Assembly (NCBI RefSeq): GCF_003319125.1
Contig: NZ_QOHG01000008.1
Span: 62,001-126,000, forward strand
DNA: 64,000 nt
Source: Blastococcus sp. TF02A-26
Lineage (GTDB): Bacteria; Actinomycetota; Actinomycetes; Mycobacteriales; Geodermatophilaceae
Direction: 5' to 3'
Shown: one piece after another, positions 7,579 through 15,489 of the stretch
How positions within the stretch are numbered: the stretch's first letter is position 1
Layout: each line of letters starts with the position of its first letter
Notes under the pieces: model-generated
The model's input: the letters and a program-made list of their open reading frames with translations, nothing else
Database searches by the model: none
Told to the model about the DNA's origin: nothing
Translations under genes and position numbers: made by a program

Positions 7579-8801
7579 GCGATCCCCAGCTCCGCCAGCA
7601 CCGCGGTGGTGTCCGCGCCGGCCTCCGGTGCCTGCCCGGCGACCGTGCGCGGCTGCGGGTCGGCGACCGGCACGGGACCGCTGGCGCTGTCGAGCACCCA
7701 CCCGTCGCCGGAGCGGCGGGCGGCCGGGGAGGGCCCGGTGAGCTCGCGGTCGAGCGTGGCGGCGACGACGTCGGCCATGGCGACGTCCCAGAGCACGCCG
7801 GAGCCGTCCGCGGGGGCGGTCATCGCCAGCGCGGCGGCGGTGAGGCCGGTCAGCGGGTCGGCGATCGCGTCGCCGACGAACACCGGGTCCCCGTCGGCGT
7901 CGCGGGCCACCAGCCCGGCGCCGGCCGCGACGTCGTCCCCGAAGCCGACCCGGCCCGAGGAGCGCCCGCCGGCGGTCAGCGACACCCAGGTGGTCCCCGC
8001 GGCGACGGCGGCCTCGGCGTCGAGCCCGAAGCCGGCGAGGGCGCGGGGCCGGGACCCCTCGATCACGATGTCGGCGGCGTCGACCAGGGCGGCCATCGCG
8101 GCGCGGCCGCGGGGGGTGGACGGGTCGAGCAGCACCGAACGGTGCCCGGCGTGCAGGAGCCGGTAGAACGCCGCGTTCCCGCGGCGGGCGCCGTCGAGCC
8201 GGTCCGGGACCTCGACCTTGACCACCCGGGCACCGGCGAGGCCGAGCAGCGAGGCGGCCAGCGGTCCGGCCCACAACGCGCTGAAGTCGACGACGAGCAG
8301 TCCCTCCACCGACCGCGGCGGGTGGCGGGGGAGGGGCGGTGGCGCGACGTCCGGCGGGCGCACCGGGGCGGCGGCCACGCCCAGCAGCTCGGCGCGGGCG
8401 GCCAGCTCGGCGCCCGTCCGGTGCCGCAGCCACCCCGCGACCGCCGGCCAGGGGTCCCCGCCGACCTCCTGCTCGACCAGGGCGCCGAGGAGCGGCGGGT
8501 CGGACGGGCGGGCGGAGGAGACCGCCGCCCAGCCGTCGAGGGTGGGCAGGAGCCGGCAGCTGCCCCCGGCGGAGACCCGGCCCGCGCGGGGTGAGCCGGT
8601 GAGCGCGGCGCGCTCGGACAGCAGCCGGGCGCCGTCGAGCACCACGGGGTGCGCGGTGCCGGACGTGGTCGCCGCGATGCCGTCGGCGAGCTCGCGGGCC
8701 ACGGTCGCCGCCCGGCCCGGGGGGAGCAGCGGCGGCCCGTCGGCGGCACCGGTCAGGGCGACGACCCCGCTCGCCGCCCAGTCGGTTCCGCGGTCGGACA
8801 C
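7575..8801 (-). CDS. CoA transferase, class III (CaiB/BaiF family)
   Basis: A 408-residue class III CoA transferase. The second half has the family core LLVVDFSALWAGPLAASLLGLAGARVVKVE, and an Asp-containing RRGNAAFYRLL segment follows. The conserved IEGSRPRAL and GDDVAAGAGL stretches are also present. The N-terminal ~170 residues are Ala/Gly-rich and only weakly recognisable, which may reflect an inserted or circularly arranged portion. GTG 8801 was chosen for its gggag ribosome site; the frame is open upstream but lacks sense. It overlaps the amidohydrolase start by 4 bases, so the pair is coupled. It would move CoA from one acyl-CoA to a free carboxylate, feeding the thiolase and hydratase genes around it. 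Confidence 0.82.
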   Translation of the reverse strand: MSDRGTDWAASGVVALTGAADGPPLLPPGRAATVARELADGIAATTSGTAHPVVLDGARLLSERAALTGSPRAGRVSAGGSCRLLPTLDGWAAVSSARPSDPPLLGALVEQEVGGDPWPAVAGWLRHRTGAELAARAELLGVAAAPVRPPDVAPPPLPRHPPRSVEGLLVVDFSALWAGPLAASLLGLAGARVVKVEVPDRLDGARRGNAAFYRLLHAGHRSVLLDPSTPRGRAAMAALVDAADIVIEGSRPRALAGFGLDAEAAVAAGTTWVSLTAGGRSSGRVGFGDDVAAGAGLVARDADGDPVFVGDAIADPLTGLTAAALAMTAPADGSGVLWDVAMADVVAATLDRELTGPSPAARRSGDGWVLDSASGPVPVADPQPRTVAGQAPEAGADTTAVLAELGIA

Positions 8802-8905
8802 GGCGTGGCTCCCGGTGCGGCTCGGTGGTGAGGTCGAGGCGGACGCTAGTGCGCGGCACGGCCGACGGCGCCAGGACCTGTCCTGGTGGTGACGAGGGAC
8901 CTGCG

Positions 8906-9253
8906 CTACGTCGTGCGCGGATCGCTCGCCCGGGGCTCCGCGGCGTCGATGTTGGCGAGCACGGAGGCGAGGAGGCCCGGGAAGCGGTCCTCGAGCTCTT
9001 CGGCGCGCAGTGCCGCGTACTGCTGACTGCCCCGCTGAGTGCGCCGGAGGATGCCGCTCTCCCGGAGTGCCCGGAAGTGGTGCGAGGCGTTGGACTTGCT
9101 CAGCCCGAGCCCGGCGTAGACCAGCGAGCACTGGCACTCTCCGAGCTCGTGCATCGTCCGGACCATGTGCAGGCGGACCGGGTCGGCGAACCCGTGCAGG
9201 ACCGCCGCGATGCCGACCTGGTCGAGGTCCGGGTGCAGGACGTCCCGGGTCAC
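8906..9253 (-). CDS. ArsR/SmtB-family winged-helix regulator
   Basis: A 115-residue winged-helix protein. FADPVRLHMVRTMHELGECQCSL leads into the recognition helix GLSKSNASHHFRALRESGIL and the wing RRTQRGSQQYAAL. The ECQC pair in the helix before the recognition helix occupies the position of the metal-binding CxC in arsenic-type ArsR sensors, but whether metal is bound is unknown. Its GTG start overlaps the stop of the upstream ABM gene by 4 bases, so it is the second gene of that operon and probably autoregulates it. A candidate operator, gttcga-N6-ttgaac, lies 22 bases upstream of the ABM start. The C-terminal tail is short and charged. Confidence 0.85.
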   Translation of the reverse strand: MTRDVLHPDLDQVGIAAVLHGFADPVRLHMVRTMHELGECQCSLVYAGLGLSKSNASHHFRALRESGILRRTQRGSQQYAALRAEELEDRFPGLLASVLANIDAAEPRASDPRTT

Positions 9254-9678
9254 GGCGTCTGCGCGGTGAAGACCTGCTTGCTCAGCAGGACGTCGACCTT
9301 CTGCACGTGCGCGGGTGCGGCGAGGATGTCGTTCATGCGGTCGAGGTCGCGGAAGATGTCGCCGCCTCCGCCCGCCACGTGCGCTCGTCGCCCGGCCAGG
9401 TCGGGGAACACCTCGAAGATCGCGAACGTGGTCGCCGAGTGCTGGACGGCGTACCAGGGACCGGTGGCCGGCTCCTCCTGCACGCACGCGAGGATGTCGG
9501 CCAGCATCGTGCGCACCTCGTCGGTCTTGCCGGGGCGCGCCTCGATGAGGATGTAGAACGCCTTCGTCCCGTCGTCTCCGTCGTGACCGGTCATCACGAC
9601 GCCGCGGTGGCGCCCGTCGGCGTTCGCGCCGCCGGGTGTCTCTCGGTCGTCACCGGACCGGTCGGACCGTGTGGCCAT
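9250..9678 (-). CDS. Antibiotic-biosynthesis-monooxygenase (ABM) domain protein
   Basis: A 142-residue protein whose core (about residues 38-142) is a dimeric alpha+beta barrel. FYILIEARPGKTDEVRTMLADIL is the first strand-helix, TGPWYAVQHSATTFAIFEVF the central strands, and HVQKVDVLLSKQVF the last strand. ABM proteins act as cofactor-free quinol monooxygenases or as stress proteins. The ATG at 9678 has ggag five bases upstream. A second ATG at 9594 lacks a good site but would remove a 28-residue charged tail, so the start is not certain. The ArsR regulator follows with a 4-base overlap. The pair may form a stress-responsive unit; the effector is unknown. Confidence 0.8.
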   Translation of the reverse strand: MATRSDRSGDDRETPGGANADGRHRGVVMTGHDGDDGTKAFYILIEARPGKTDEVRTMLADILACVQEEPATGPWYAVQHSATTFAIFEVFPDLAGRRAHVAGGGGDIFRDLDRMNDILAAPAHVQKVDVLLSKQVFTAQTP

Positions 9679-9699
9679 GGGAGCTCCGTTCCGCGATGA

Positions 9700-9717
9700 G
9701 TTCGACAGTCATTGAAC
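9700..9717. promoter_or_regulatory. Candidate ArsR operator upstream of the ABM-arsR operon
   Basis: Imperfect dyad gttcga-cagtca-ttgaac (5 of 6 positions symmetric) 22 bases upstream of the ABM start in the divergent region. A second palindrome gaggcg-cgat-cgcctc lies at 9746-9761 on the mftD side. Both are by-eye assignments with no footprint evidence. Confidence 0.4.
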
Positions 9718-9885
9718 CACTGATCCGGCTCGACGTCGGGCCCCGGAGGCGCGATCGCCTCTCGGACGACCCTCTCGGGAGGTGTGCGTCACTCGCGGCT
9801 CTGGACGCGGGGGGTCGGCATCTCTACCGTGGCACTCAGTGCCATCCGACCGGGAGAGGTCGGGACCGACCGACAGGGGTGTGCA

Positions 9886-11133
9886 GTGGGCAAGTGGTTC
9901 GAGACGGTGGCGGAGGCCCAGCGGCGGGCGAAGCGCCGGCTGCCCAAGGGTGTCTACGGCGCCCTGGTCGCGGGGTCGGAGAAGGGCCTGACGGCCGCCG
10001 ACAACCTGGCGGCGTTCGACGAGCTCGGGTTCGCCCCGCACTCGGCCGGCCTGGCCAACGCCAAGCAGATGGCCACCACCGTGATGGGCCAGGAGATCTC
10101 CCTGCCGGTGATGATCAGCCCGACCGGCGTCCAGGCGGTGCACCCCGACGGCGAGGTCGCCGTCGCCCGCGCGGCCGCCGCCCGCGGCACCGCGATGGGG
10201 CTGTCGTCGATGGCCAGCAAGCCGATGGAGGAGGTCATCGCGGCGAACCCGAAGACCTTCTTCCAGCTCTACTGGGTCGGTGACCGGGACACCATGGCCG
10301 CCAAGGTAGAGCGGGCCAAGCGGGCCGGCGCCGCGGGCCTGATCGCCACGCTGGACTGGTCGTTCTCCTACGGTCGGGACTGGGGCAGCCCCTTCATCCC
10401 CGAGAAGATCAACTTCGAGGCGATGCGCCGCTACGCCCCGCAGGTCGCCCTCAAGCCGGCCTGGCTGCTCGACTTCGTCAAGACGGGGAAGATCCCCGAC
10501 CTGACCGTGCCGAACATGGTCGCCACCCCCGGGGACCCGGCGCCGACGTTCTTCGGCGCGTACGGCCAGTGGATGCAGTCGCCCATGCCGACCTGGGAGG
10601 ACGTGGCCTGGCTGCGCAGCCTGTGGCCGGAGGCGCCGTTCATGCTCAAGGGCGTCATGCGGGTGGACGACGCCAAGCGCGCCATCGACGCCGGTGCCAC
10701 CGCCATCTCCGTGTCCAACCACGGGGGCAACAACCTCGACGGGACGCCGGCCTCGATCCGCGCGCTGCCGGTGATCGCGGAGGCCGTCGGGGACCAGGTC
10801 GAGGTGCTCCTCGACGGCGGCATCCGCCGCGGCTCCGACGTCGCCAAGGCCCTGGCCCTCGGCGCCCGGGCCGTGATGATCGGCCGCGCCTACCTGTGGG
10901 GCCTGGCGGCCAACGGGCAGGCCGGTGTCGAGAACGTCCTGGACCTGATGCGCGACGGGCTCGGCTCGGCGCTCCTGGGTCTCGGTCACCCCTCGATCGC
11001 CGACCTGTCGCGCGAGGACCTGGTCATCCCGGCCGGGTTCGAGCGGCGCCTCGGCGAGGACTCCTCGAGCGAGGGGACCGCGGGCACGCCGGCCGGCCGG
11101 GCGCGGCAGACGGAGAAGCCCTCCCCGCGCTGA
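9886..11133 (+). CDS. mftD: Pre-mycofactocin synthase MftD (FMN-dependent, lactate-dehydrogenase-like fold)
   Basis: A 415-residue FMN-dependent alpha-hydroxy-acid-oxidase-fold enzyme. It follows the mycobacterial MftD (Rv0694) sequence closely by recall: WFETVAEAQRRAKRRLPKGVY, TTVMGQEISLPV, AVHPDGEVAVARAAAARGT, GRDWGSP and VEVLLDGGIRRGSDVAKALALGARAVMIGRAYLWGLAANGQAGVENVLD all match in kind. The catalytic histidine is His279 in SVSNHGGNNLDGTPAS. MftD oxidatively deaminates the mycofactocin precursor to give the redox-active dihydroxy-ketone form. GTG 9886 was preferred over 9784 because it gives the family N-terminus and has aggggt upstream. The other mft genes are absent here. Without them, a plain lactate-type oxidase remains the alternative. 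Confidence 0.85.
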   Translation: MGKWFETVAEAQRRAKRRLPKGVYGALVAGSEKGLTAADNLAAFDELGFAPHSAGLANAKQMATTVMGQEISLPVMISPTGVQAVHPDGEVAVARAAAARGTAMGLSSMASKPMEEVIAANPKTFFQLYWVGDRDTMAAKVERAKRAGAAGLIATLDWSFSYGRDWGSPFIPEKINFEAMRRYAPQVALKPAWLLDFVKTGKIPDLTVPNMVATPGDPAPTFFGAYGQWMQSPMPTWEDVAWLRSLWPEAPFMLKGVMRVDDAKRAIDAGATAISVSNHGGNNLDGTPASIRALPVIAEAVGDQVEVLLDGGIRRGSDVAKALALGARAVMIGRAYLWGLAANGQAGVENVLDLMRDGLGSALLGLGHPSIADLSREDLVIPAGFERRLGEDSSSEGTAGTPAGRARQTEKPSPR

Positions 11134-11184
11134 GCGGTCGAGGACGGCGGCGGCACCGGATCCCGGTGCCGCCGCCGTCGTCGT

Positions 11185-12282
11185 TCAGAAGGGGACGGGG
11201 ACGGCGTCGAGCACCTCGTCGACCAGGCCCCAGGCCCGGGCGGTGGCAGCATCCACCCGCGAGCCGGTCAGGCCCAGCCACGCCGCCCGCCAGCGTCCGG
11301 CCCGGCGCACGATGCTCACCGTGCCCCCGGCGCCCGGGATGAGCCCCATGGCCAGCTCCGGCAGCCCCAGGAGGGTGTCCGGCGCGGCGAGCACCCGCCC
11401 GGCGAAGCAGGGCAGCTCGAACCCCGCGCCCAGGCAGGTGCCGTGCACCCGCACCGTCACCCGGTCACGGATCCGGTGGACCGCCTCGGCGACGCTGGCC
11501 CCCAGCCGCACGACGTGCGCCCGCGCCGGGTCCGGCGCCGAGCCGAACTCGTCGAGGTCGCCCCCGGCGGAGAACGCCGGGCCGGCCCCGGTGATCTCGA
11601 CCAGCAGGTGGGGGTCCCACTCGGCGGGGGCGAGCGCGGCGAGCAGCGCGTCGCGCATGGCGGCGTCGACGGCGTTGCGGCGGGCCGGCCGGTCGAGCCG
11701 CACGTGCAGCACGTCGCCCACCCGCTGCGAGACGACCCGGCGGCTGCGGTCGTCCGGCTCGCGGGCCGGCCCCCGGGCATCGAGCCAGCCGGCGAACTCG
11801 GGGCCGGCGAGCAGCGTGGAGTAGGCCGCCGACTCCGCGGTCAGCGCGGCCGGGACCGGCAGCCCGGCGCTCTGCCGGAGCAGCCAGACGTAGGTCAGGG
11901 CGGCCAGCGGGGTGGCCGCGAAACGGTCGCCCAGGCCGGCGAGGGCCGCGTGGAGGTCCGGGACGGCGACCGTGCGCGCGTCGGCCGAGTCCGGGTTCGC
12001 GGTGAGCCCGAGGTCGACGGCCTGGGCCAGCTCGCCGGGGACCCGCTCCCGGCCCGTGGCGACGGCGACCGTGCAGCGACGGCTCCCGCGCAGCGCCGTG
12101 ACCGCCCGGCGACGGGCCGGCGCGGACAGCTCGGCGAACTCCCGTGCGTCGACGACCAGCAGCGGCTCGACCGGGCGGCCGGTCCCGTCGAGCACCAGGG
12201 GAGGGGGCGGCATCTCGGCGAGGTCGGCGGCCGGAAGCGTCGGCACTCCGGTCGGGACCCCGACCGGGTCGCTGGCCTGCAT
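11185..12282 (-). CDS. Enoyl-CoA hydratase/isomerase-like protein with long N-terminal extension
   Basis: A 365-residue protein. Residues ~190-365 form a crotonase domain: VLHVRLDRPARRNAVDAAM, the first oxyanion segment ITGAGPAFSAGGDLDEF, the second GTCLGAGFEL, and LPELAMGLIPGAGGT with a glutamate at a catalytic position. The usual C-terminal trimerisation helices are cut short, since the protein ends soon after RAWGLVDEV. The N-terminal ~185 residues are unusual: a LLVVDAREFAEL strand, a VAVATGRERVP segment and an Ala-rich helix resemble a second, degenerate crotonase unit. ATG 12282 has gggag upstream. It is transcribed divergently from the thiolase at 12,441. A two-domain enoyl-CoA hydratase or a scaffold subunit are both possible. 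Confidence 0.78.
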   Translation of the reverse strand: MQASDPVGVPTGVPTLPAADLAEMPPPPLVLDGTGRPVEPLLVVDAREFAELSAPARRRAVTALRGSRRCTVAVATGRERVPGELAQAVDLGLTANPDSADARTVAVPDLHAALAGLGDRFAATPLAALTYVWLLRQSAGLPVPAALTAESAAYSTLLAGPEFAGWLDARGPAREPDDRSRRVVSQRVGDVLHVRLDRPARRNAVDAAMRDALLAALAPAEWDPHLLVEITGAGPAFSAGGDLDEFGSAPDPARAHVVRLGASVAEAVHRIRDRVTVRVHGTCLGAGFELPCFAGRVLAAPDTLLGLPELAMGLIPGAGGTVSIVRRAGRWRAAWLGLTGSRVDAATARAWGLVDEVLDAVPVPF

Positions 12283-12342
12283 CTCGGACTCCCTCGGATC
12301 GGCGGGGCGGCGGCCGTGCACGAGGCCGTCGGGGCGACCTCC

Positions 12343-12371
12343 TTGTTGCGTACCGTAAGCCGTTCTACATT
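12343..12371 (+). promoter_or_regulatory. Candidate promoter with TetR-type box for the thiolase gene
   Basis: ttgttg at 12343-12348 and tacatt at 12366-12371 are 17 bases apart, a plausible -35/-10 pair pointing to the thiolase at 12,441. The spacer holds a 22-base motif (12348-12369, containing taccgta) that recurs upstream of the tetR gene at 15403-15424 on the other strand, identical at 16 of 22 positions. This suggests control of both by the TetR protein. Confidence 0.5.
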
Positions 12372-12440
12372 GCGAGACGGGCTCCGGGACGTCCGCCGGT
12401 TCCCCATCGACCTGTTCCCCCGAGTACATCGAGGTGCCCC

Positions 12441-13610
12441 ATGCCCGAGGCCGTCATCGTCAGTGCCGCCCGAACCGCGATCGGGACGGCCCGCAAGGGC
12501 ACCCTCGCCGACACCACGGCGGAGGAGATGGCGCAGGTCGTCCTCACCGCGAACCTCGAGCGCGCCGGCATCGACCCGCAGCTGGTCGACGACGTCATCC
12601 TGGCCGAGTCGCTGTACGGCGGCGGCGCGGTCGCCCGCTACGTCGCCATCGAGGCCGGGCTGGACCACGTCCCCGGCCTGGCGATCAACCGGCACTGCGC
12701 CGGCAGCCTGACCTCGGTCGCCATCGCCGCCGGGTCCATCCGGTCCGGCATGGACCGCGCGATCGTGGCCGGCGGCGTCCAGGCGTCGTCGCTGTCGCCG
12801 CGCTTCTCCCGCCGCGCGCCCGGCACCGAGGACGTCGTGGACTGGTTCCCGCCGATCCACAAGGACGCCCCCGACGCGCCCAGCAAGGACATGTCGATCA
12901 CGGTCGGCTGGAACACCGCGGTCGAGGCCGGTCTCACCCGCGAGGACATGGACGCCTGGGCGCTGCGCTCCCACCAGCGTGCCGTCGAGGCCATCGACGC
13001 GGGCCTGCTCGTCGAGGAGATCGTGCCGATCAAGGCGCTGCAGAAGGACGGCAGCTACGTCGACTTCTCCGTCGACGAGCACCCCCGCCGCGGCACCACC
13101 ATGGAGAAGCTCGCCGCGCTGAAGGTGCTGCACCCGGAGATCGAGGGCTTCTCCATCACCGCCGGCAACGCCAGCGGCGTCAACGACGCGGCGGCCGCGC
13201 TGACCCTGGCCAGCGACGAGTTGGCCCGCAGCGAGGGCCTCCCGGTCCTCGCCACCGTCAAGGCGTGGGCGGCGACCGGCACCAACCCGCGCCGGACGGG
13301 CATGGCGCCCCTGGACGGCATCCCGAAGGTCCTCGAGCGCGCCGGGCTGTCGGTGTCCGACATCGCGCTCTGGGAGATCAACGAGGCCTTCGCCTCCGTG
13401 CCCGTCGCCGCCTGCAAGCTGCTCGGCATCGACGAGGAGAAGGTCAACATCCACGGCAGCGGCTGCAGCCTGGGCCACCCGATCTCGGCCTCCGGCGCCC
13501 GGATGCTGACCACGCTGGTCAACGACCTGCGCCGGATCGGCGGTGGCTACGGCATCGCGACGATGTGCGCCGGCGGCGGCATGTCCGGCGCCGTGCTGAT
13601 CCACGTCTGA
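12441..13610 (+). CDS. Acetyl-CoA acetyltransferase / 3-ketoacyl-CoA thiolase
   Basis: A 389-residue thiolase. The nucleophile is Cys86 in NRHCAGSL, the second-lobe histidine is His346 in GCSLGHPIS, and the proton-shuttle cysteine is Cys376 in TMCAGGGMSG. NEAFASVPVA supplies the conserved Asn/Glu. It would cleave a 3-ketoacyl-CoA with free CoA to give acetyl- or propionyl-CoA. The sequence is closer to degradative thiolases than to those of sterol or PHB synthesis, but chain length is not readable. ATG 12441 follows gaggtgcccc. It is divergent from the hydratase-like gene with a promoter and TetR-type box between. It ends in a long hairpin shared with the convergent thioesterase gene. Confidence 0.92.
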   Translation: MPEAVIVSAARTAIGTARKGTLADTTAEEMAQVVLTANLERAGIDPQLVDDVILAESLYGGGAVARYVAIEAGLDHVPGLAINRHCAGSLTSVAIAAGSIRSGMDRAIVAGGVQASSLSPRFSRRAPGTEDVVDWFPPIHKDAPDAPSKDMSITVGWNTAVEAGLTREDMDAWALRSHQRAVEAIDAGLLVEEIVPIKALQKDGSYVDFSVDEHPRRGTTMEKLAALKVLHPEIEGFSITAGNASGVNDAAAALTLASDELARSEGLPVLATVKAWAATGTNPRRTGMAPLDGIPKVLERAGLSVSDIALWEINEAFASVPVAACKLLGIDEEKVNIHGSGCSLGHPISASGARMLTTLVNDLRRIGGGYGIATMCAGGGMSGAVLIHV

Positions 13611-13621
13611 GGAACGACCCC

Positions 13622-13658
13622 CACAGCCCCCGTCGGCCCTAGGCCGACGGGGGCTGTG
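13622..13658. terminator. Bidirectional terminator hairpin overlapping the tesB stop codon
   Basis: Perfect 17-base inverted repeat (13622-13638, 13642-13658) with a 3-base loop cta. The loop is the minus-strand TAG stop of the thioesterase gene, so one arm of the hairpin is that gene's last codons. It serves both convergent genes. Confidence 0.8.
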
Positions 13659-14463
13659 TCGTCCGAGGGCGGCGCATGAGGCCCTCCTGGACGACGGTCG
13701 CGACCAGCCGGCCTCGCAGGTCGGTGATCCGCCCCTGGTTGTAGCTCCGGCCGTCGCCGGCCGAGGGCGAGACCTGGTCGTACAGCAGCCACTCGTCGGC
13801 ACGGAACGGCCGCAGGAACCACAGCGCGTGGTCCAGGGTCGCGAACTGCAGGCCCGGCTCGGTCGCGTGCACCTGCGTCGACGTCCCGATGAGGAACAGG
13901 TCGCTCAGGTAGGTCAGGGCCCCGACGTGGACGGCGGGGTCGTCGGGCAGCCGGTGGCGGTAGCGCACCCAGAACAGCTGGCGTGGGCGCCGGTCGACCC
14001 GCTCGCCGTCGGGCTCGGGAACCCGGACGGCGTCCCAGTTCGGCCACTCGTCGGCGAAGGCGCCGCCCAGCGGGTCCTCCCGGGGCAGCTCCTCGGGCCG
14101 GGGCACGACCGGCGCGGCCTCCTGGTGCTCGGGGCCCTCGTCGCCGGTGTGGAACGACGCCGACATCGAGAAGATGGTCTCGCCGTCCTGGACGGCGTTG
14201 ACCTGCCGCGTGCTGAAGCCGCGTCCGGTGCGCAGCCGGTCGACCAGCAGGAGGATCGGCTGCTGCGGCCGGCCCGGCCGGAGGAAGTAGCCGTGCAGGG
14301 AGTGCACCGGCTGGGTGGGCTCGACCGTCCCGACCGCGGCCATCATCGCCTGCCCGGCCACCTGTCCGCCGTACGTCCGCGCCATGTGCGTGGGCACCGG
14401 GTGGCCGCGGAAGACGTCGGTGTCGAGCCGTTCCACGGTGAGGACGTCGAGGATGTCGGTCAC
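13639..14463 (-). CDS. tesB: Acyl-CoA thioesterase II (TesB type)
   Basis: A 274-residue double-hot-dog thioesterase that hydrolyses acyl-CoA to free acid and CoA. TYGGQVAGQAMMAA (about residues 29-42), LHGYFLRPGRPQQPI and the C-terminal HALWFLRPFRADEWLLYDQVSPSA with NQGRITDLRGRLVATVVQEGLMR match TesB throughout. The conserved Asp (LDHALWF) and Gln near the end (VVQEGL) are catalytic-triad positions. GTG 14463 is preferred because aggtg sits 8 bases upstream; another GTG lies three codons earlier. It lies between the thiolase and the TetR gene and may relieve CoA sequestration during catabolism. The stop codon lies inside the terminator loop. Confidence 0.9.
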   Translation of the reverse strand: MTDILDVLTVERLDTDVFRGHPVPTHMARTYGGQVAGQAMMAAVGTVEPTQPVHSLHGYFLRPGRPQQPILLLVDRLRTGRGFSTRQVNAVQDGETIFSMSASFHTGDEGPEHQEAAPVVPRPEELPREDPLGGAFADEWPNWDAVRVPEPDGERVDRRPRQLFWVRYRHRLPDDPAVHVGALTYLSDLFLIGTSTQVHATEPGLQFATLDHALWFLRPFRADEWLLYDQVSPSAGDGRSYNQGRITDLRGRLVATVVQEGLMRRPRTTQPPSA

Positions 14464-14516
14464 CCGACACACCTACCAGGCGCCGGTCGCGGTCGCCCCT
14501 CCCGGGTCGGGACCGT

Positions 14517-15242
14517 TCAGCGGGCGGCGGCCCGCGTGCAGGGCTCGTCGGCCAGCAGGTCCTGCAGCAGCGCACGCAGCCCGCGCAGGGTGTTCTCGAG
14601 GCCGAACTCGAACTCCTCGTCCCCGGTCATGGCCAGCAGCTGCGGCCGCTCCAGCTGACCGAGCACGCGCAGCCGGGGGGCCTCCTCGAACGGCCCCGCG
14701 GTCGGCTCGGCCACCGCCGCGCCGTCGTCGGAGATCCGGGCCAGCGCCGCCGACCCGCGGGTGAACACCGACAGGGCGGCGTAGGCGTTCATCGCCGCGT
14801 CCGGCGGGAAGCCGGCGGCGACGAGGAGCTGCAGCACCCGGTCGATCCGCTCGGCTGAGAGCCGGTGCGCCTCGGGCGTTCCGGAGCTGCGCAGCACGAT
14901 GAGGTCGCAGAGCAGCTCGTGCTCGCGGAACATCCGCCGCTGCTTGCGGAAGTAGCGGCGCAGGTACTCGTCCCACGGCAGGTCGTCGGGGATGTCGATG
15001 CGCCGGTCGAACTCGGCCATCGCGCGCTCGGCGAGGGTGTCGAGGAGCTCGTCCTTGCTGCGGAAGTACCAGTAGATGCTGGTGACGCCGACGTCGAGCC
15101 GCTGCGCGAGGCGGGGCATGCTCAGCGCCTCGAGCGACTCCTCGGACGCGAGCTCGTAGGCACCCTCGAGGATCTCCGCAGCACTGATCGACCCGCGCGC
15201 ACGGCGCTTGCGGGGGGTCTGCGGGGCGGGGGTGGACGACAC
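14517..15242 (-). CDS. TetR-family transcriptional regulator
   Basis: A 241-residue regulator. The N-terminal HTH is ILEGAYELASEESLEALSMPRLAQRLDVGVTSIYWYFRSKDELLDTLAERAM (about residues 24-75). The remainder is the helical ligand domain, including a TetR_C-like stretch ending near residue 230. GTG 15242 is preceded by aaggagg. It is downstream of, and codirectional with, nothing regulatory, but sits next to tesB and the thiolases. A 22-base motif in its own upstream region recurs in the thiolase promoter at 12,348, so it probably represses itself and that gene in response to an acyl-CoA or related ligand. The ligand is unknown. Confidence 0.88.
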   Translation of the reverse strand: MSSTPAPQTPRKRRARGSISAAEILEGAYELASEESLEALSMPRLAQRLDVGVTSIYWYFRSKDELLDTLAERAMAEFDRRIDIPDDLPWDEYLRRYFRKQRRMFREHELLCDLIVLRSSGTPEAHRLSAERIDRVLQLLVAAGFPPDAAMNAYAALSVFTRGSAALARISDDGAAVAEPTAGPFEEAPRLRVLGQLERPQLLAMTGDEEFEFGLENTLRGLRALLQDLLADEPCTRAAAR

Positions 15243-15394
15243 GCCGGGCCTCCTTCCGAGGAGCGTCGACCAGCCTAGTCCGGCTCGGATCGCCCCCGGC
15301 CCACGGCGGGCCCGGCCGGCACCTGGTCGAGCGACGTCCCCACCTGTGCGGAGCAGTCCGTCGACGGGCGGACCTTCCCTCCGGGCCCACCCGT

Positions 15395-15424
15395 ATGATA
15401 GTTGTCGAAACGTCTACGGTAAGC
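15395..15424 (-). promoter_or_regulatory. Candidate tetR promoter with 22-base box
   Basis: On the minus strand tatcat (15395-15400) is preceded after 16 bases by ttaccg (15417-15422). The 22-base box shared with 12348-12369 spans 15403-15424 and overlaps the -35. The leader to the GTG would be about 145 bases. The rest of 15243-15489 shows no gene. Confidence 0.42.
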
Positions 15425-15489
15425 ATGTGCGGCGGGCGCCGCCCGTCCCCCCGGGGGATCCGGTCCCCCTCCCGGAAGCGAGGTCTGCG

